A DNA stretch of 64,000 nucleotides from Diadophis punctatus similis (lineage: Eukaryota > Chordata > Lepidosauria > Squamata > Dipsadidae), in contig JALIGW010000014.1 in NCBI GenBank assembly GCA_023053685.1, forward strand, positions 16,033,090-16,097,089. Reading direction: 5' to 3'. A program made the translations under genes and the position numbers. Below the pieces are notes generated by a model that saw only the letters and a list, made by a program, of their open reading frames with translations, did not search any database and was not told the DNA's origin. Shown here in pieces: positions 19,580 through 30,495 of the stretch. Within the stretch, counting starts at the first letter, position 1. The number at the start of each line of letters is the position of its first letter.

Positions 19580-20712
19580 GAGTCTAATGTTGGGAAGGAA
19601 GGAAGGAAGGAAGGGAGGGAGAGAGGGAGGGGAGGGGAGAGGAGGAAGGAAGGAAGGAAGATGTCAAGCCCCAAATGTCTTGCCATACCTGGTGGGGGAG
19701 GAAGGGGGGAAAACAAAGCCCAACTGATTGGCAGTTGGAGGCCAGACAGGCTGGAAGCACAGGCATCAGATGGTGGACAGTTGATGAGGAACTGAATGCT
19801 GAAGTTAGTTGCTGGTGGTTGGGAAGGGGCGTGGTTTTGCCTATATATAGAATGCTGGGAGGCAGTAACTGCCAGTGCTGACTTTGCAACTGTCAAATCC
19901 TCATTTGTGCCAGGCCTCAGGTTGAATAAAACGTTACCAACCATTTTCAGAGTGTGTTTGTTTTCTGAGTTCATAAGGCCTGGGGACTGGACATTTGAGG
20001 GAAGGAAGGAAGGAGATAGATAAGGAGGGAGGGAAGGAAGGAGATAGAGAGGGAGGGAGAGAGGGAGGGAGAGAGGGAGGGAAGGAAGGAAGGAAGGAAG
20101 GAAGGAAGGAAGGAAGGAAGGAAGGAAGGAAGGAAGGAAGGAAGGAAGGAGAGAGAGAGATAAGGAGGGAGGGAGGGAAGGAGGAAAGGAAGGAAGGAAG
20201 GAAGGAAATAGATAAGGAGGGAGGGAGGGAAGGAAGGAGATAGAGAAGGAGGGAGAGAGGGAGGGAGAGGGAGGGAGAGAGGGAGGGAAGGAAGGAAGGA
20301 AGGAAGGAAGAAAGGAAGGAGAGAGATAGATAAGGAGGGAGGGAGGGAAGGAAGGAGGTAGAGAGGGAGGGAGGGAGGAAAGGAAGGAAGGAAGGAAGGA
20401 GATAGATAAGGAGGGAGGGAGGGAAGGAAGGAGATAGAGAAGGAGGGAGAGAGGGAGGGAGAGAGGGAGGGAGAGAGGGAGGGAAGGAAGGAAGGAAGGA
20501 AGGAAGAAAGGAAGGAGAGAGATAGATAAGGAGGGAGGGAGGGAAGGAAGAAAGGAGGTAGAGAGGGAGGGAGGGAGGGAGGAAAGGAAGGAAGGAAGGA
20601 AGGAGGGAGGGAGGGAGGGAGATAGATAAGGAGGGAGGGAGGGAAGGAAGGAGATAGGGAGGGAGGGAAGGATGGGAGGGAGGGAGGGAGGAGATACAGA
20701 GGGAGGAGAAGG
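19580..20712. repeat. Purine microsatellite (GGAA/GGGA/GATA mixed)
   Basis: About 90 bp before and 710 bp after the solo LTR, pure A/G on the plus strand except for short TAG interruptions. Units mix GGAA, GGGA and GATAGATAAGGA in repeating blocks, so there is higher-order tandem structure of roughly 110-190 bp. Confidence 0.9.
19662..19993 (+). repeat. Solo LTR candidate
   Basis: Starts TGTCAAGCCCC and ends GGGGACTGGACA. TATATATAG at about 19845 and a GAATAAAAC poly(A) signal at about 19923 give an LTR-like promoter and terminator. Flanks are GGAA-type simple repeats, so a duplication cannot be judged. Confidence 0.55.
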
Positions 20713-21012
20713 GAATGACCTTTTAAAGATACTTTATGACATTTGTTAAGTGAATCACTGCAGTTGTCAAGTTAGAAACATGGTTATTAAGTGAATCTGG
20801 CTTCCCCATCGACTTTGCTTGTCAGAAGTTCGCAAAAGGTGATCGCTTGACTTTGGGACACAGCAACGGTCATAAATCTGAACCAGTTGCCAAGAGTCTG
20901 AATTTTGATCACATGATCATGAGGATGCTGGAAAGTGTGAAAACTGGGCTCCAGGCACTTTTTTCCATGCCGTGATTACTTTGAATGGTTACTAGACAAA
21001 CGGTTGCAAGAC
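20713..21012. mobile_element. Internal fragment of TIR DNA transposon
   Basis: Matches the interior of the element at 9738-10133 and the fragment at 50160 (GGGACACAGCAACGGTCATA, CCAGTTGCCAAG). Ends are missing. Confidence 0.6.
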
Positions 21013-21023
21013 AGCAACTACGT

Positions 21024-21216
<193 letters not shown>

Positions 21217-21494
21217 CATTGAAATGACTTGTCTCCAGAAGTTGTGAGTGCTCCATCACTGGTGGCTTTCAAGAAGAGACTGGACAGCCATTAAAACCAT
21301 TACAAGTAAAAACAGGAACTGTGAGAGGGACCTTGGAGTCCTAGTGGACGATCACTTAAACATGAGCCAGCAGTGTGCAGCAGCAGCCAAAAAAGCTAAT
21401 ACAATCCTGGGTTGTATAAACAGAGGCATAGAATCAAAATCACGTGAAGTATTAGTACCTCTTTATAAAACCCTAGTGAGGCCACACCTGGAAT

Positions 21495-21892
21495 CAGGGG
21501 CAGGTTGCTCACTTACCTCGCTACCGGAGCCATGTGCGTGCATCTCCATGCTTCAGGGGCGCACGTGCTCGCTACGTGCACGCGTCCCCTCACATGATTT
21601 TGCTTCTGCACATGCATGGAAATCTCGCAAGGGGATGCGCGCGTGAGAGAGATTTCAGTGCGATTTTGCTTCCGCGCATGCGCAGAAGCAAAATCTTGCC
21701 AAAATCTCTCGTGCGCGCGCGTTCCCTCGTGAGATTTTAGCGCGATTTTGCTTCCGCGCATGCACAGAAGCAAAATTGCCCAAAAATTAACGAAAAAAGA
21801 TGGTGACACGCATGGTGGACCGGCAGAGAGGGCTCCGGAGCGGTCGCGTGCAAATTGCGCAATCAGCCACTCCCTACCGGAACCCACCTCTG
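21495..21892. mobile_element. hAT-type MITE, 398 bp
   Basis: Ends CAGGGGCAGGTT... and ...GGAACCCACCTCTG; exact 8-bp target duplication CCTGGAAT at 21487-21494 and 21893-21900. The interior has CG-rich GCGCATGCGC-type repeats and no transposase. Inserted into CR1. Confidence 0.9.
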
Positions 21893-22295
21893 CCTGGAAT
21901 ACTGTATCCAGTTTTGGTCACCACATTACAAAAAAGATGTTGAGATTTTGGGAAAAGTTCAGAGAAGAACAACTAAGATGATCAAAGGTCTGGAGACTAA
22001 AACATAGGAAAAACGGTTGCAGGATTTGGGGTTGGCTAGTCTAAAGAAAGGAAGAATTGGGGGTGACATGATAGCAGTATTCCAGTATTTGAGGGGCTGC
22101 CACAAAGAGGAGGGGGTCAAATGATTCTCCAAAGCACCAGAAGGCAGGACAAGAACCAATGATTGGAAACTAACCAAAGAGAGAAGCAGTCTGGAATTAA
22201 CGAGAAATTTCCTAACAGGGTGGACAATTAACCAGTGGTTTCCTCCAGAAATCGTGGGTTCTCCATCACTGGATGTTTTTAAGAAGAGTCTAGAG

Positions 22296-22430
22296 CAGGG
22301 CTGTCAAACTCCTGGCCCACAGGCCAGATGCGTCACATGCTGCCCACGCCCACGCCTGTTTTTGTGAAGGGGAAAAAAATCCTGATACTTCACTTGATGC
22401 CGCCGTGGCGATGTGAGTTTAACAGCCCTG
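22296..22430. mobile_element. hAT-type MITE, 135 bp
   Basis: Ends CAGGGCTGTCAAACTCCTGG and GAGTTTAACAGCCCTG; flanks GTCTAGAG / GTCTAGAC match at 7 of 8 bases. Nested in the CR1 3' end. Confidence 0.8.
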
Positions 22431-22464
22431 GTCTAGACAGTCACTTATATAAAATGATATAGGT

Positions 22465-22844
22465 CAGTGATGGCGAACCTTTTTTGGCTTGGTTGTCAAA
22501 ACGGTGCACGCACGCGATAGTGTGCGTGCGCATGCTCACACCCATAATGCAATGCCCTCCCCCCATGCATGTGCACAACCTCTGTGCTGGCCCCCCATGC
22601 ATGCGCCCCCCCCCCCCCATGCTGAACTTCCGGTTGGGCCGTTGGGCCGTTTTTTGCCATCCCCAGGCTTCAGGAGGCTTTCCTGAAGCCTGGGGAGAGC
22701 GAAAACGGCTGAAAAGAAGGCCGAAAATCAGCTGGCCAGTGCGCACATGCGCGCTGGAGCTGACATAGGGCAATGCCTTGCGTGCCCTCAGATATGGCTC
22801 CACGTGCCACCTGTGGCACTCGTGCCATAGGTTCGCCATCACTG
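22465..22844. mobile_element. hAT-type MITE, 380 bp
   Basis: TIRs CAGTGATGGCGAACCT and AGGTTCGCCATCACTG are exact. Interior is CpG-rich. The flanking 8-mers do not match, so the duplication has decayed. A TGTTA microsatellite follows to about 22890. Confidence 0.75.
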
Positions 22845-22890
22845 GTATATGTTGTTATGTTATGTTTATGTCATGTTATGTTATGTTATT

Positions 22891-23667
22891 TTTGAATGTG
22901 TGGTTTGTATTTAAATGTTGTTTTTAAAACTGTTTAATAAAAACTATTTTTTTTTTAAAAAAAATCATGTTTTATCATTTTCTGATTGTCTGAGGCTTCA
23001 GGATCTAAATCAGTGTAATGCCTGAAAGCCCGGTATATTCTTTCAAGAAAAGTCCTCAGGACTCTCATCTTTCTTTGGCCTTATTTCATATACTTTTGCA
23101 AGATTCTTAATTTAGGGAACTCCATTTTGGATTCCATACAAGACTAAAGATTGAGAATTCTGTAGCCTTATATTGTCCCCATCATCCAGATCCCATTCTG
23201 GCTCCGTGAGGGGGAAATTCCCAGCGGTTGTCATTCTCATGCTCTATTTTTTTTAAACTGCCACTCCATATCCCCCTCCCCCCCACCAGTCTCTGTTCCT
23301 CTAGTGTTAAAAGGACATCCATCAATGTCTGAATGTCTGCCCAAGTGGAGTTATTGTGTCCTTATAATAGATAAGAACAGAGAGTGCATTTTCTCTGGGT
23401 CTTCCCTATAACTGGGATTTTGTTGCTTCCAGTTATAAAGGTCTGAAGTAGAAAATGGTGTGTAAACTAGCACTCAATGGAATCTACTTCCTCCTCCTAC
23501 CACTATATTTTCTCTGAGTGACGCCTGCATCTCCGGTTTCAGTTTTGAACGAGATTGGATGTCACAAGAGTCACTGACTATTTGATTAAATTATTCCTCA
23601 GCCATCCCCTCTTTTCTGGGATCTCCTTGTCTGGGGCATCCCATTCCATGAGTAAGTAGGGGGTGGC
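22891..23667. other. No recognisable gene
   Basis: AT-rich, unique-looking sequence with short homopolymers. Nothing supported. Confidence 0.4.
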
Positions 23668-23931
23668 TGTTAAATATGATAATAGGGAGTGAAGCCTTGG
23701 CCAAAGGCTTCACTCAGGTCCGTCTGCAGGCAGGAAACTAGGAAGGTTGGTTCACTGGTTGACCTAACAGGCGGGAAATTAAAGCAACCTCAGTGGGTGG
23801 ACTGTCTGATAGCTCCCTTTAAAAGAGGGAGCTGCTGGACAGTCAGCCATTCAGTTATCCCGATCTTCCTAATAAAGAGCTGGAGTCACTATGCTGGAGT
23901 CCTGCCTCTTCAATTCAGTCCCCACTTAACA
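23668..23931 (+). repeat. LTR candidate, 264 bp
   Basis: Starts TGTTAAATATG and ends CCACTTAACA (TGTTAA/TTAACA inverted ends). A TATA-like CTTTAAAAG lies at about 23817 and an AATAAAG signal at about 23871. It is followed by TGGTGTTGTGGTC, where a primer-binding site would sit. Confidence 0.6.
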
Positions 23932-24017
23932 GTGGTGTTGTGGTCAGGTCAAGTCCAGGGCAATTAGCAGCCGATCCCAAGGATTCGCAGGTAGTGAGGG
24001 TGTAGTACAGAAGACCG

Positions 24018-24206
24018 GTGTTCCTGGCACCAGAGACGGAGAGTGAAGAGGACGTGGGGTCAGAGGCTGGCGAACAATTAGAACCTGATGCATCTCCTGA
24101 GATTAGTGACTCAGGAGAAGAGGAAGAGCCTCTTCTGGATGCCAGAGCACGCAGGTTCTCAAAGAGACATGAGTGGCTAATCAGGAGGAGGCTTCCTCGT
24201 GAGTAG
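24018..24206 (+). CDS. Acidic-then-basic small ORF in LTR-like element
   Basis: 62 codons: Glu/Asp-rich (ESEEDVGSEAGEQ, DSGEEEEPLLD), ending in a basic RRFSKRHEWLIRRR run. A TATA-like GGTATTTAAGGG follows about 25 bp after the stop. A similar layout (acidic ORF, basic tail, then TATA) occurs at 30518. It is probably the pol tail of an LTR element that extends into its LTR, not a host gene. Family unknown. Confidence 0.4.
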   Translation: MFLAPETESEEDVGSEAGEQLEPDASPEISDSGEEEEPLLDARARRFSKRHEWLIRRRLPRE

Positions 24207-24957
24207 CAATGCAGGGCTTGACCACGCCCTGAGGGTATTTAAGGGTCTGTCACGAGGGGTTTTGTTGCAGAGAACAACCCCGTTCTGTGGTTTCAGCATT
24301 TTGCTCTTGTATCTGCAGCTCGGATTATCAACATTTTTCCTGTGATTAATGAGAGTTTGGATTTCCGCCAAAACCTCCATGAGATGAGATAACACTCCTT
24401 AATTGCTCTCTGAGATTCTAGCCAAATACTGGAGAGACTTTGTGAATGACTGATATTCTTTCCAAAAGACTCAACTCTGGCTAAGAATTTATTTGCAGTA
24501 AAACAATATTGTTTCCAATTCCTTCTTGTGCATCTTATTTGGGGGCATACCCGTGGGGACAGAACAAGTGGCAGACCAGTCTCAGAGTCCTCCAGTATAA
24601 CCGCAGGAGCACTGGGTTTCTTTATAGGAGAGGGAATCAAAATAATTAACCCCTTTCACAGTCTGGGGATAAGGAGTCAACACACACAGGCATTTACACA
24701 TCAGCATACTTACACATTTATCCTCCATTCAAACTGCTTGCATAAAAAAACCCACATACAAATATTTCCTTTCATACTTTCTCCAGGCAAACCAATCATT
24801 ATTTTAGGGAGCTTTCACAAGTCAATGCACATTCCTTCCTTTTCTCTCCATCTTCCCTGAGTCTCTGCTGCCCGACTAAAATAGGCCGGGTAAGCAGCCA
24901 GGGCTCAGAACCCTGGACAGCGATCCTCAGTGAGGAATCTGAGGAAAACTTTTCTTG
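24207..24957. other. LTR-like promoter segment and unassigned sequence
   Basis: Continues the LTR-like sequence to about 24560. After that no gene or repeat was recognised. Confidence 0.35.
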
Positions 24958-25213
24958 TTTATTTATTTTATTTATTTACTTGTGAGATTTATATACCGCC
25001 TCACAGTGCAAGCACTCTCTAAGCGGTTTACACCAGTAAGCAATGTATGTTTACATTGCCCCCAACAATCTGGGGCCTCATTTTACCTACCTCGGAAGGA
25101 TGGAAGACTGAGTCAACCCTGAGCCGGTGAGATTTGAACCGCTGACCTGCGGATCAGTGTCAGCTAAAGTGGCCTGCAGTACCTGCCTCTAACCTCTACG
25201 CCACCTTGGCTTA
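24958..25213 (-). repeat. Sauria-type tRNA-derived SINE
   Basis: On the minus strand it begins GCCAAGGTGGCGTAGAGGTT (A-box region) and has GGTTCAAATCTCACC (B box). A conserved body with AGATTGTTGGGGGCAA follows, ending in an AAATAAAT tail. Not a functional tRNA gene. Confidence 0.85.
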
Positions 25214-25536
25214 GCTTTTTGTTAAAACTAGAGTCAGAATAATGTCAAGCCTCCAAGTAAAATGTCCCAAAAAATAAAGTCCAAGGCATCCATCTTCTTT
25301 TTCAAATCCATTTATTAGGAACACATTAAATTGGCAAGGGCGTATTTATGTAATAAATACATAATGTAAATACACTGGTGTAATCCCGAGTCTGAACCGG
25401 ATCTGGAATTACACCCAATAAAAGCAAAAGTCACAATCTCCAATCAACTCTCAGTTCAAAAGCCCCGTGACTCCAAACTCCACCTTCGGCCAGCTGCAGG
25501 TATCTTCTCTCTTCCCACGGCAAAGGAATGCCACCT
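25214..25536. other. Unassigned sequence
   Basis: Contains AATAAA signals and an A/T-rich stretch. It may be LTR debris. No gene. Confidence 0.3.
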
Positions 25537-25665
25537 AACATTTATTTATTTATTTATTTATTCATTCATTCATTTATTTATTTATTTATTTATTTTGGTA
25601 TTCTTATATGCCGCCCAACTCCCGGAGGACTCATTTCCCCCATATCCCCAATACCCCCCCCCTTT
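25537..25665 (-). repeat. (TTTA)n/(TTCA)n tract with LINE 3' tail
   Basis: The tetramer tract is followed by TATGCCGCCCAACTCCCGGA, the same tail found at 50130 and 52530. On the minus strand this is a LINE 3' end with a tetranucleotide tail. Confidence 0.7.
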
Positions 25666-26069
25666 CAACAGTTAGAAAGTGGCGAGCCTGAAGTATTTTT
25701 CAACTCCGTTACTACAAACCTAAAAGCTAATAGAAAAGAGTACAAAGGCTACAATAAAATATGACTACACATATGTCATCTTCAGGGTCAATGGGGGCTG
25801 GAACAAATCCGTGGAAATCCAGGATAGGGGAGTGAGTGTATTAAAAAGCCCCTTCTTACCACCCTTTGTTGAGTTGCAGGCATGCCCCCTCCCCACCCCC
25901 AACCCCACCCCAAGAAAATCAGACAAGCAATAAATATTCAGCAATACATATGAAGTCCTGCAAAAGCAGAAGGCAGCCACTTGGAGCTGGAAGGCTGGGC
26001 GATTGGGAGGGGGTGGGTGGGTTAGGATGGGGGGTTGGGGGTCCAGAGGGAGCTCAAGGCTGCGTTTCT

Positions 26070-26299
26070 CATCTTCTTGACAAGCTCCCGCCCTGCGACG
26101 GGGTCCGGGGCGACCCTCCCGCCGTCTGACTCTTCTGAGAGGCAGACACTTGGGATGGTGGCCTCCTCTTCACCACGGAGGCCTTGGTTTTGCTGCGGAA
26201 AACCTTATTGGGGTCCAGCTTCTTGATGAAGGAAGCGTCGGCTGCTTCCCACAGCTACTCCGTGTTAACCATAATGGTTTTCTACATGTGGAACCATTT
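26070..26299 (-). pseudogene. Possible decayed exon, unidentified protein
   Basis: On the minus strand a good acceptor (CTCTCCTCTTCCAG) is followed by sequence that, in one frame, gives LWEAADASFIKKLDPNKVF, then a Lys/Arg- and Ser-rich segment and a stop. Two in-frame stops lie before this stretch, so an intact exon is excluded. I do not recognise the protein. Could be chance, but the helical stretch plus splice acceptor is unusual for this neighbourhood. Confidence 0.25.
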
Positions 26300-26419
26300 C
26301 TGGAAGAGGAGAGAAAGGAGAGTCAGCCCGGGGTTTGGGGAGAGGGTGGGGATCAGGAGTGGAAGGGGCCCAGGGGAACCCCAGTTACTTTGTCTCCCTC
26401 GGTTCTCTTTGAGCTTGGG

Positions 26420-26760
26420 TGCTTTTCCTGCAGACGTTTCATGACCCAACCAGGTAATGTCATCAGTGCTGGAATGGAGTGGGGTTTGTGGAGAGGAGGA
26501 GGGGGAGTTGGGAGGAGGAGGAGGGGAAGGACTGTGGGGTACCTGGTGCTCTCTGAGGTTGGGTGTTTTCTTGCAGACGTTTCATGACCCAAATAGGTAA
26601 CATCATCAGTGCTAGAGAGGAGGAGGAGGAGGAAATGGAAGAGGAGGAGGAGGAGGAGGAGGATGACAACTGTAGGGTCCTTGGTGTTTTCTGAGCTTGG
26701 GTGTTTCTTGCAAACGTTTCTGGTCCCAACCAGATAACGTCATCAGTGCTGGGAGTGGGG
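26420..26760. repeat. Three tandem copies of the GTTACCTGG-type dispersed repeat
   Basis: Copies near 26425, 26560 and 26700, about 135-140 bp apart. Each carries a TTTCTTGCAGACGTTTCATG-like phrase next to a GGTAA(C/T)(A/G)TCATCAGTGCT-like phrase, with GGA-rich spacers. Same family as at 10.65-10.95 kb and in the exon-array spacers. Confidence 0.7.
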
Positions 26761-26839
26761 CTTGTGGAGAGGACGACAGGGGAGATGAGAGGATGACTGT
26801 GGGGTCCCTGGTGCTCTCTGACCTCTCTGAGCTGTAACC

Positions 26840-27090
26840 CTGCCTTAGGCATGAAATCCAGATGGGTGACTTTGGGCCAATCACCAGGAGACGGTGACTT
26901 CTAGTCCTGCCTTAGGCATGAAAGCTGGTTGGGTAATCTTAGGCCAATCACACTCTTAGTCCAACCTACCTCACAAGGTTGTTGTCGTGGGCAGCTGGAA
27001 GAAGATATGTTGGATATGTTTGACACCTTGAGTTATTTATAGAAACAATAAGGGAAAGAGATTACCAACTAACCAACCAACCAACCAACC
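26840..27090 (+). repeat. CORE/MIR-like SINE with internal duplication
   Basis: TCCTGCCTTAGGCATGAAAG, GGGTAATCTTAGGCCAATCA and a CCTACCTCACAAGG end. The first part is repeated about 70 bp apart. (AACC)n follows. Confidence 0.6.
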
Positions 27091-27469
27091 AACTGAGGGA
27101 CTAACTGACTAAAGGCATGTCCATCTTATAAATGCAAGTAATAAATAAATAAATCTTCCCCAAAACTGGCCAACCAGATGCCTAGAATTTCCCACCTCGT
27201 CCCCCTCAACTTCTATAAAAGTCTTGGCTTCCCCACTGTTTCTGAAAGAACCCTCTTTCTTGTCAAGGGCCCCCCAATGATGGTTGAAATAAACTATGGT
27301 CCTCCTCACTGCAGTGCTGTTTCTGACTTTTCTACAACTGCCATGTTACTGACTGGGTTCTGACCTAGTCTTAACTATGATTTGTGGCTTAGGTTACCAG
27401 TGGTTGGATTCTAGCTTTCTAGAATTTATTTATCTGTATCCTGCCTTTATTATTTTTAAATATTAATTT

Positions 27470-27690
27470 GAGGTGGTGAAGATATCCAACACATCATCTT
27501 CCTCCTATTTTCTCCATAACAACAACCCTGCGAGGTGGGTTGGACTGAGAGGGACTACTTAAGATCACCCAGCCAGCTTTCATGCCTATGGCGAGACTAG
27601 AACTCACTGTCTCCTAGTGATTGTCCCAGTCACCCAACCAGCTTTCATGCCTACGGCAGGACTAGAACTCATAATCTCCTGGTGATTGCT
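27470..27690 (-). repeat. CORE/MIR-like SINE, reverse copy
   Basis: Reverse complement of the same family, also with an internal duplication of the GCTTTCATGCCTA segment. Confidence 0.6.
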
Positions 27691-27694
27691 CTAA

Positions 27695-29060
27695 AGCAGA
27701 GGTGGTATTTAGCCAGTCTGCACCGGGTTCAGGCAAACCGGTAGGGAAAATTTGACCTGGTTCACCGAACCGGTAACGACATCTGGCTGCCCCTGCCCCC
27801 ACCCACCCACTCATCCCGCCATCACTGCTCACCTCCCGGGCAACATAGCACACTGTATGGCACTGGCTTGTGCATGGGCGCAGTCTCTGCTCTGTGGTTT
27901 GCCTGCCTAAGCTGCTTTCCCATGCGGTGCCTGCCCTGCGCCCCAACTGAGCTGCCTCCTCCTGCCTACAGGTAAGCCTGCTAGTCACACTAACCACCCC
28001 ATCCCGGAGCTTGCCATGCCCCCCCCCCCCCCACTGTCCCCACCGGCTCATGTGGCTAAGCCGCCACGGCCTGGTGCGGCTCCATTCCAGGCCGCACTAC
28101 CTGCAGCTCAGCTTACCGCGGCCCTCCCACTCTCCCCTCCGGGCTTGCATGGCTGGCTAAGCTGCCATGGCCAAACTCCATTCCAGGCCGCGCTGCCTGC
28201 AGCCTAGCTTGCCACGCCTTCCCATCCCCACTGGGCTAGCGACCTTACCTTCCTCCCACGGCTGGTGGCAGAGGGCAAGGCAAGCCAGCGCCCACGAGGA
28301 TCTAGGCTTGGAGCAGTTTTGGAGCTTGTTAAGGAGGACCTCTCCTTGGTCCCAGCCATACATTTTCAAGCCCGGGCTATTGCAATAGCTTTTCACTCCA
28401 AGCAGCCCGCACTTGAAAACACATGGCTGGAGTAGAGAAGCAGTCCTCCTTAACAAGCTCCAAAACTGCTCTAAGCCTCGGTTCCTCATGGGTGCTGAAA
28501 AGTACTTCAACCTGGCTGTTTCTCTGTGCCCAGCTTTCCGGATGGGTCCCCAAAGCTCTGTGCTGCGAAATATGCTCTCGCTCCCCTCAGCAAGAGCAGA
28601 GCCGCTGCTCCAAGTGTTCTCCTTGACTTGTTTTTTCTCCACCGCTCTCTTGCTGGGAGAGCGAGAGTCTTTCGCAGCACAGCACTTTGGGTCCTGTAAG
28701 TAGCTGCTTTTCTCTGCCTGGCTTTCCGGATGGGATTTATAGGAGTCCGACTCCCAAAGCACAGTGCTGCGAAATACTCTCTCTCTCTCTCCCAGCAAGA
28801 GAGCGGTGGAGAAAAAACAAGTCAGCGGAAAACACATGGAGGGCTCCATGTGCTTCTCTTCCCCTGCTGCTCTTGCCTGGGAGAGCGAGAGAGCGTCTTT
28901 CACAGCACAGCAAAATTTAGCTTTGGGTCTGCCGCCACTATGGAGTTCTTCACCATCACATGATCAAGCCACACCTATCCAGTCACATGACCTCAAAGCC
29001 ATGCCCACAATAATTCTGGGAGTTGAAGTCCACAAGTCTTAAAGTTGCCAAGTTTGGGGA
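27695..29060. mobile_element. Composite MITE region with nested inverted repeats
   Basis: Begins CAGAGGTGGTATTTAGCC and ends in GGGGACCCCTG of another MITE. Inside are two hairpins: an arm at 28299-28380 pairs with 28400-28490 (GCTTGTTAAGGAGGAC / GTCCTCCTTAACAAGC), and 28625-28690 pairs with 28752-28825 (TCTCTTGCTGGGAGAG region). No transposase. Open reads across it are not genes. Confidence 0.55.
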
Positions 29061-29262
29061 CCCCTGACCTATAGGATGAGTATTGTGAGAATGATCCCAT
29101 GTCCCTTCCCACTGCCACATTTAGTAGTGTGTGTAAAGCCACAGTCTGTGTCTAAGAGTGTATTGTGTCTGGGGAGGCTTGCTAAGTGTATGTGGTCCCA
29201 TCCATCTGGATTCTCAGCCGCCCTGGCCTTGCTGCCAGCTCAGCTGAGTGATGGCCGGAGAT

Positions 29263-29573
29263 CAGCGGCGGGTTGCTGCCTTACCGGTGCCGGTGCACTG
29301 CGCACGCATCTCCACGCTTTGGGCACGAGTGATTTTGCTTCTGCGCATGCGCGGAAGCAAAATAGCGCTGAAATCTCTCGCACGGGTCCCCTTGCGAGAT
29401 TTCGGCGTGATTTTGCTTCCGCGCATGCGCAAAAGCAAAATCGACCCAAAATCCCCTGGAAAAAATGGAGACACGCACGATGGACCGGCAGAGGGTGCTC
29501 TGGAGCGGTTGCACAATCCACCGCTCCCTACCGGAGCTGCGCACTGGGCAGCTCCGGCAGGAACCCACCTCTG
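29263..29573. mobile_element. hAT-type MITE, 311 bp
   Basis: Ends CAGCGGCGGGTTGC and GGAACCCACCTCTG, with exact 8-bp duplication CCGGAGAT at 29255-29262 and 29574-29581. Same family as 21495-21892. Confidence 0.9.
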
Positions 29574-29581
29574 CCGGAGAT

Positions 29582-30424
29582 GTCCAGGAAGGGGGAAAAT
29601 GACTTTGGAGGGGTGAGTGTGGCCTTTTTGTGTCAAAGAACTGAGACTGACCCGGAGACTCTGTTCAAACTCTCTTTTTCCTGTTGTCTGAATGAAAGAA
29701 TTGCTTAAGCTGATCCCAGGCAGGAGGGGAAGTGGATGATGGGGTTCAGGCAGACTCTGGTTGGGGAAGGAATCTTTCCCAGAGAAACAGAGAAATCTGC
29801 TGTGGCCCAGGGCTGGGAGGAGGTCTGGTGCCCTCACTGGTGCCTCCATAGGCTGTGAAAGAAAAGGAGTGTGTGAAATTGGAAGGGTTCATAAAAAACT
29901 CTTCCTCCTGGGTAGGAAGAGAAACAGCCCCAGATGTGAATCCAAGGACCACAATAATCAATGCAGAGAAGGAAAAAGGAAGGCCGGCCAGGAATAGCCT
30001 TCAATTCCAGACACCGATCAGACAGATCTGAAGGGGAAATGTAAGAATCTCTGGGAGGAAGGCCAGCAGGAAGTTTATAAAACTCTGGGGGTCTTGCAGG
30101 AGGCTCCACAAGGGGCTCCTGCTGGTTTATGAAACACGGGTGTGGACTGCCTATGGTTAAACATCTGAAGCAGTGAAAAGAATAAAACTCAGTGGTGATT
30201 CTGTGCCCAGGGAAATGGACAAATACAGTGGATGCCATTCCAGAGAGGAGGTAGTTGCAGGGGGGCATCCTTTTGGCCTGACATTACTAGGGACAGTCTG
30301 GTGCAAATTGAGAAATTTTAAAAAACCCCTCTCCCCCTTCCTTTGATCTGCTGACTGTCCAACTTTTGGGGAGACGAGGGTGACCAGACTCTTCTTTTGG
30401 CCTCTAGGAATGATCAGAGTATAC
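29582..30424. other. No recognisable gene
   Basis: Long open reads on both strands (for example 29834-30268 minus) show no domain and no splice context. Confidence 0.4.
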
Positions 30425-30495
30425 GGGTGGAGTGACTGACCCTTAATGATGCGGCTGTAAAAGGAGAGGACAAGAAGCAATAGATGGAAACTAAT

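Larger units (their letters stand above)
21217..22460 (+). mobile_element. CR1 LINE fragments with two nested hAT insertions
   Basis: The CR1 reverse transcriptase C-terminus reads [15 protein letters not shown], then [11 protein letters not shown]. It is interrupted at 21495-21892 and resumes with [15 protein letters not shown] sequence at about 21901 and MIAVFQYLRGCHKEEGVK at about 22069-22120. The 3' end is interrupted again at 22296-22430. A 70-bp piece of another CR1 3' end precedes it. Confidence 0.85.

Noticed and set aside
19995..20243. 82-codon read of Lys/Glu/Gly/Arg repeats
   Set aside because: Translated GGAA/GGGA microsatellite.
24958..25213. tRNA gene (A and B boxes; also at 34530 and 49682)
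   Set aside because: The tRNA-like head belongs to a SINE with a conserved body and A-rich tail; no cloverleaf-complete tRNA.
29834..30268. 144-codon minus-strand read
   Set aside because: No recognisable domain; amino-acid make-up looks like random translation.
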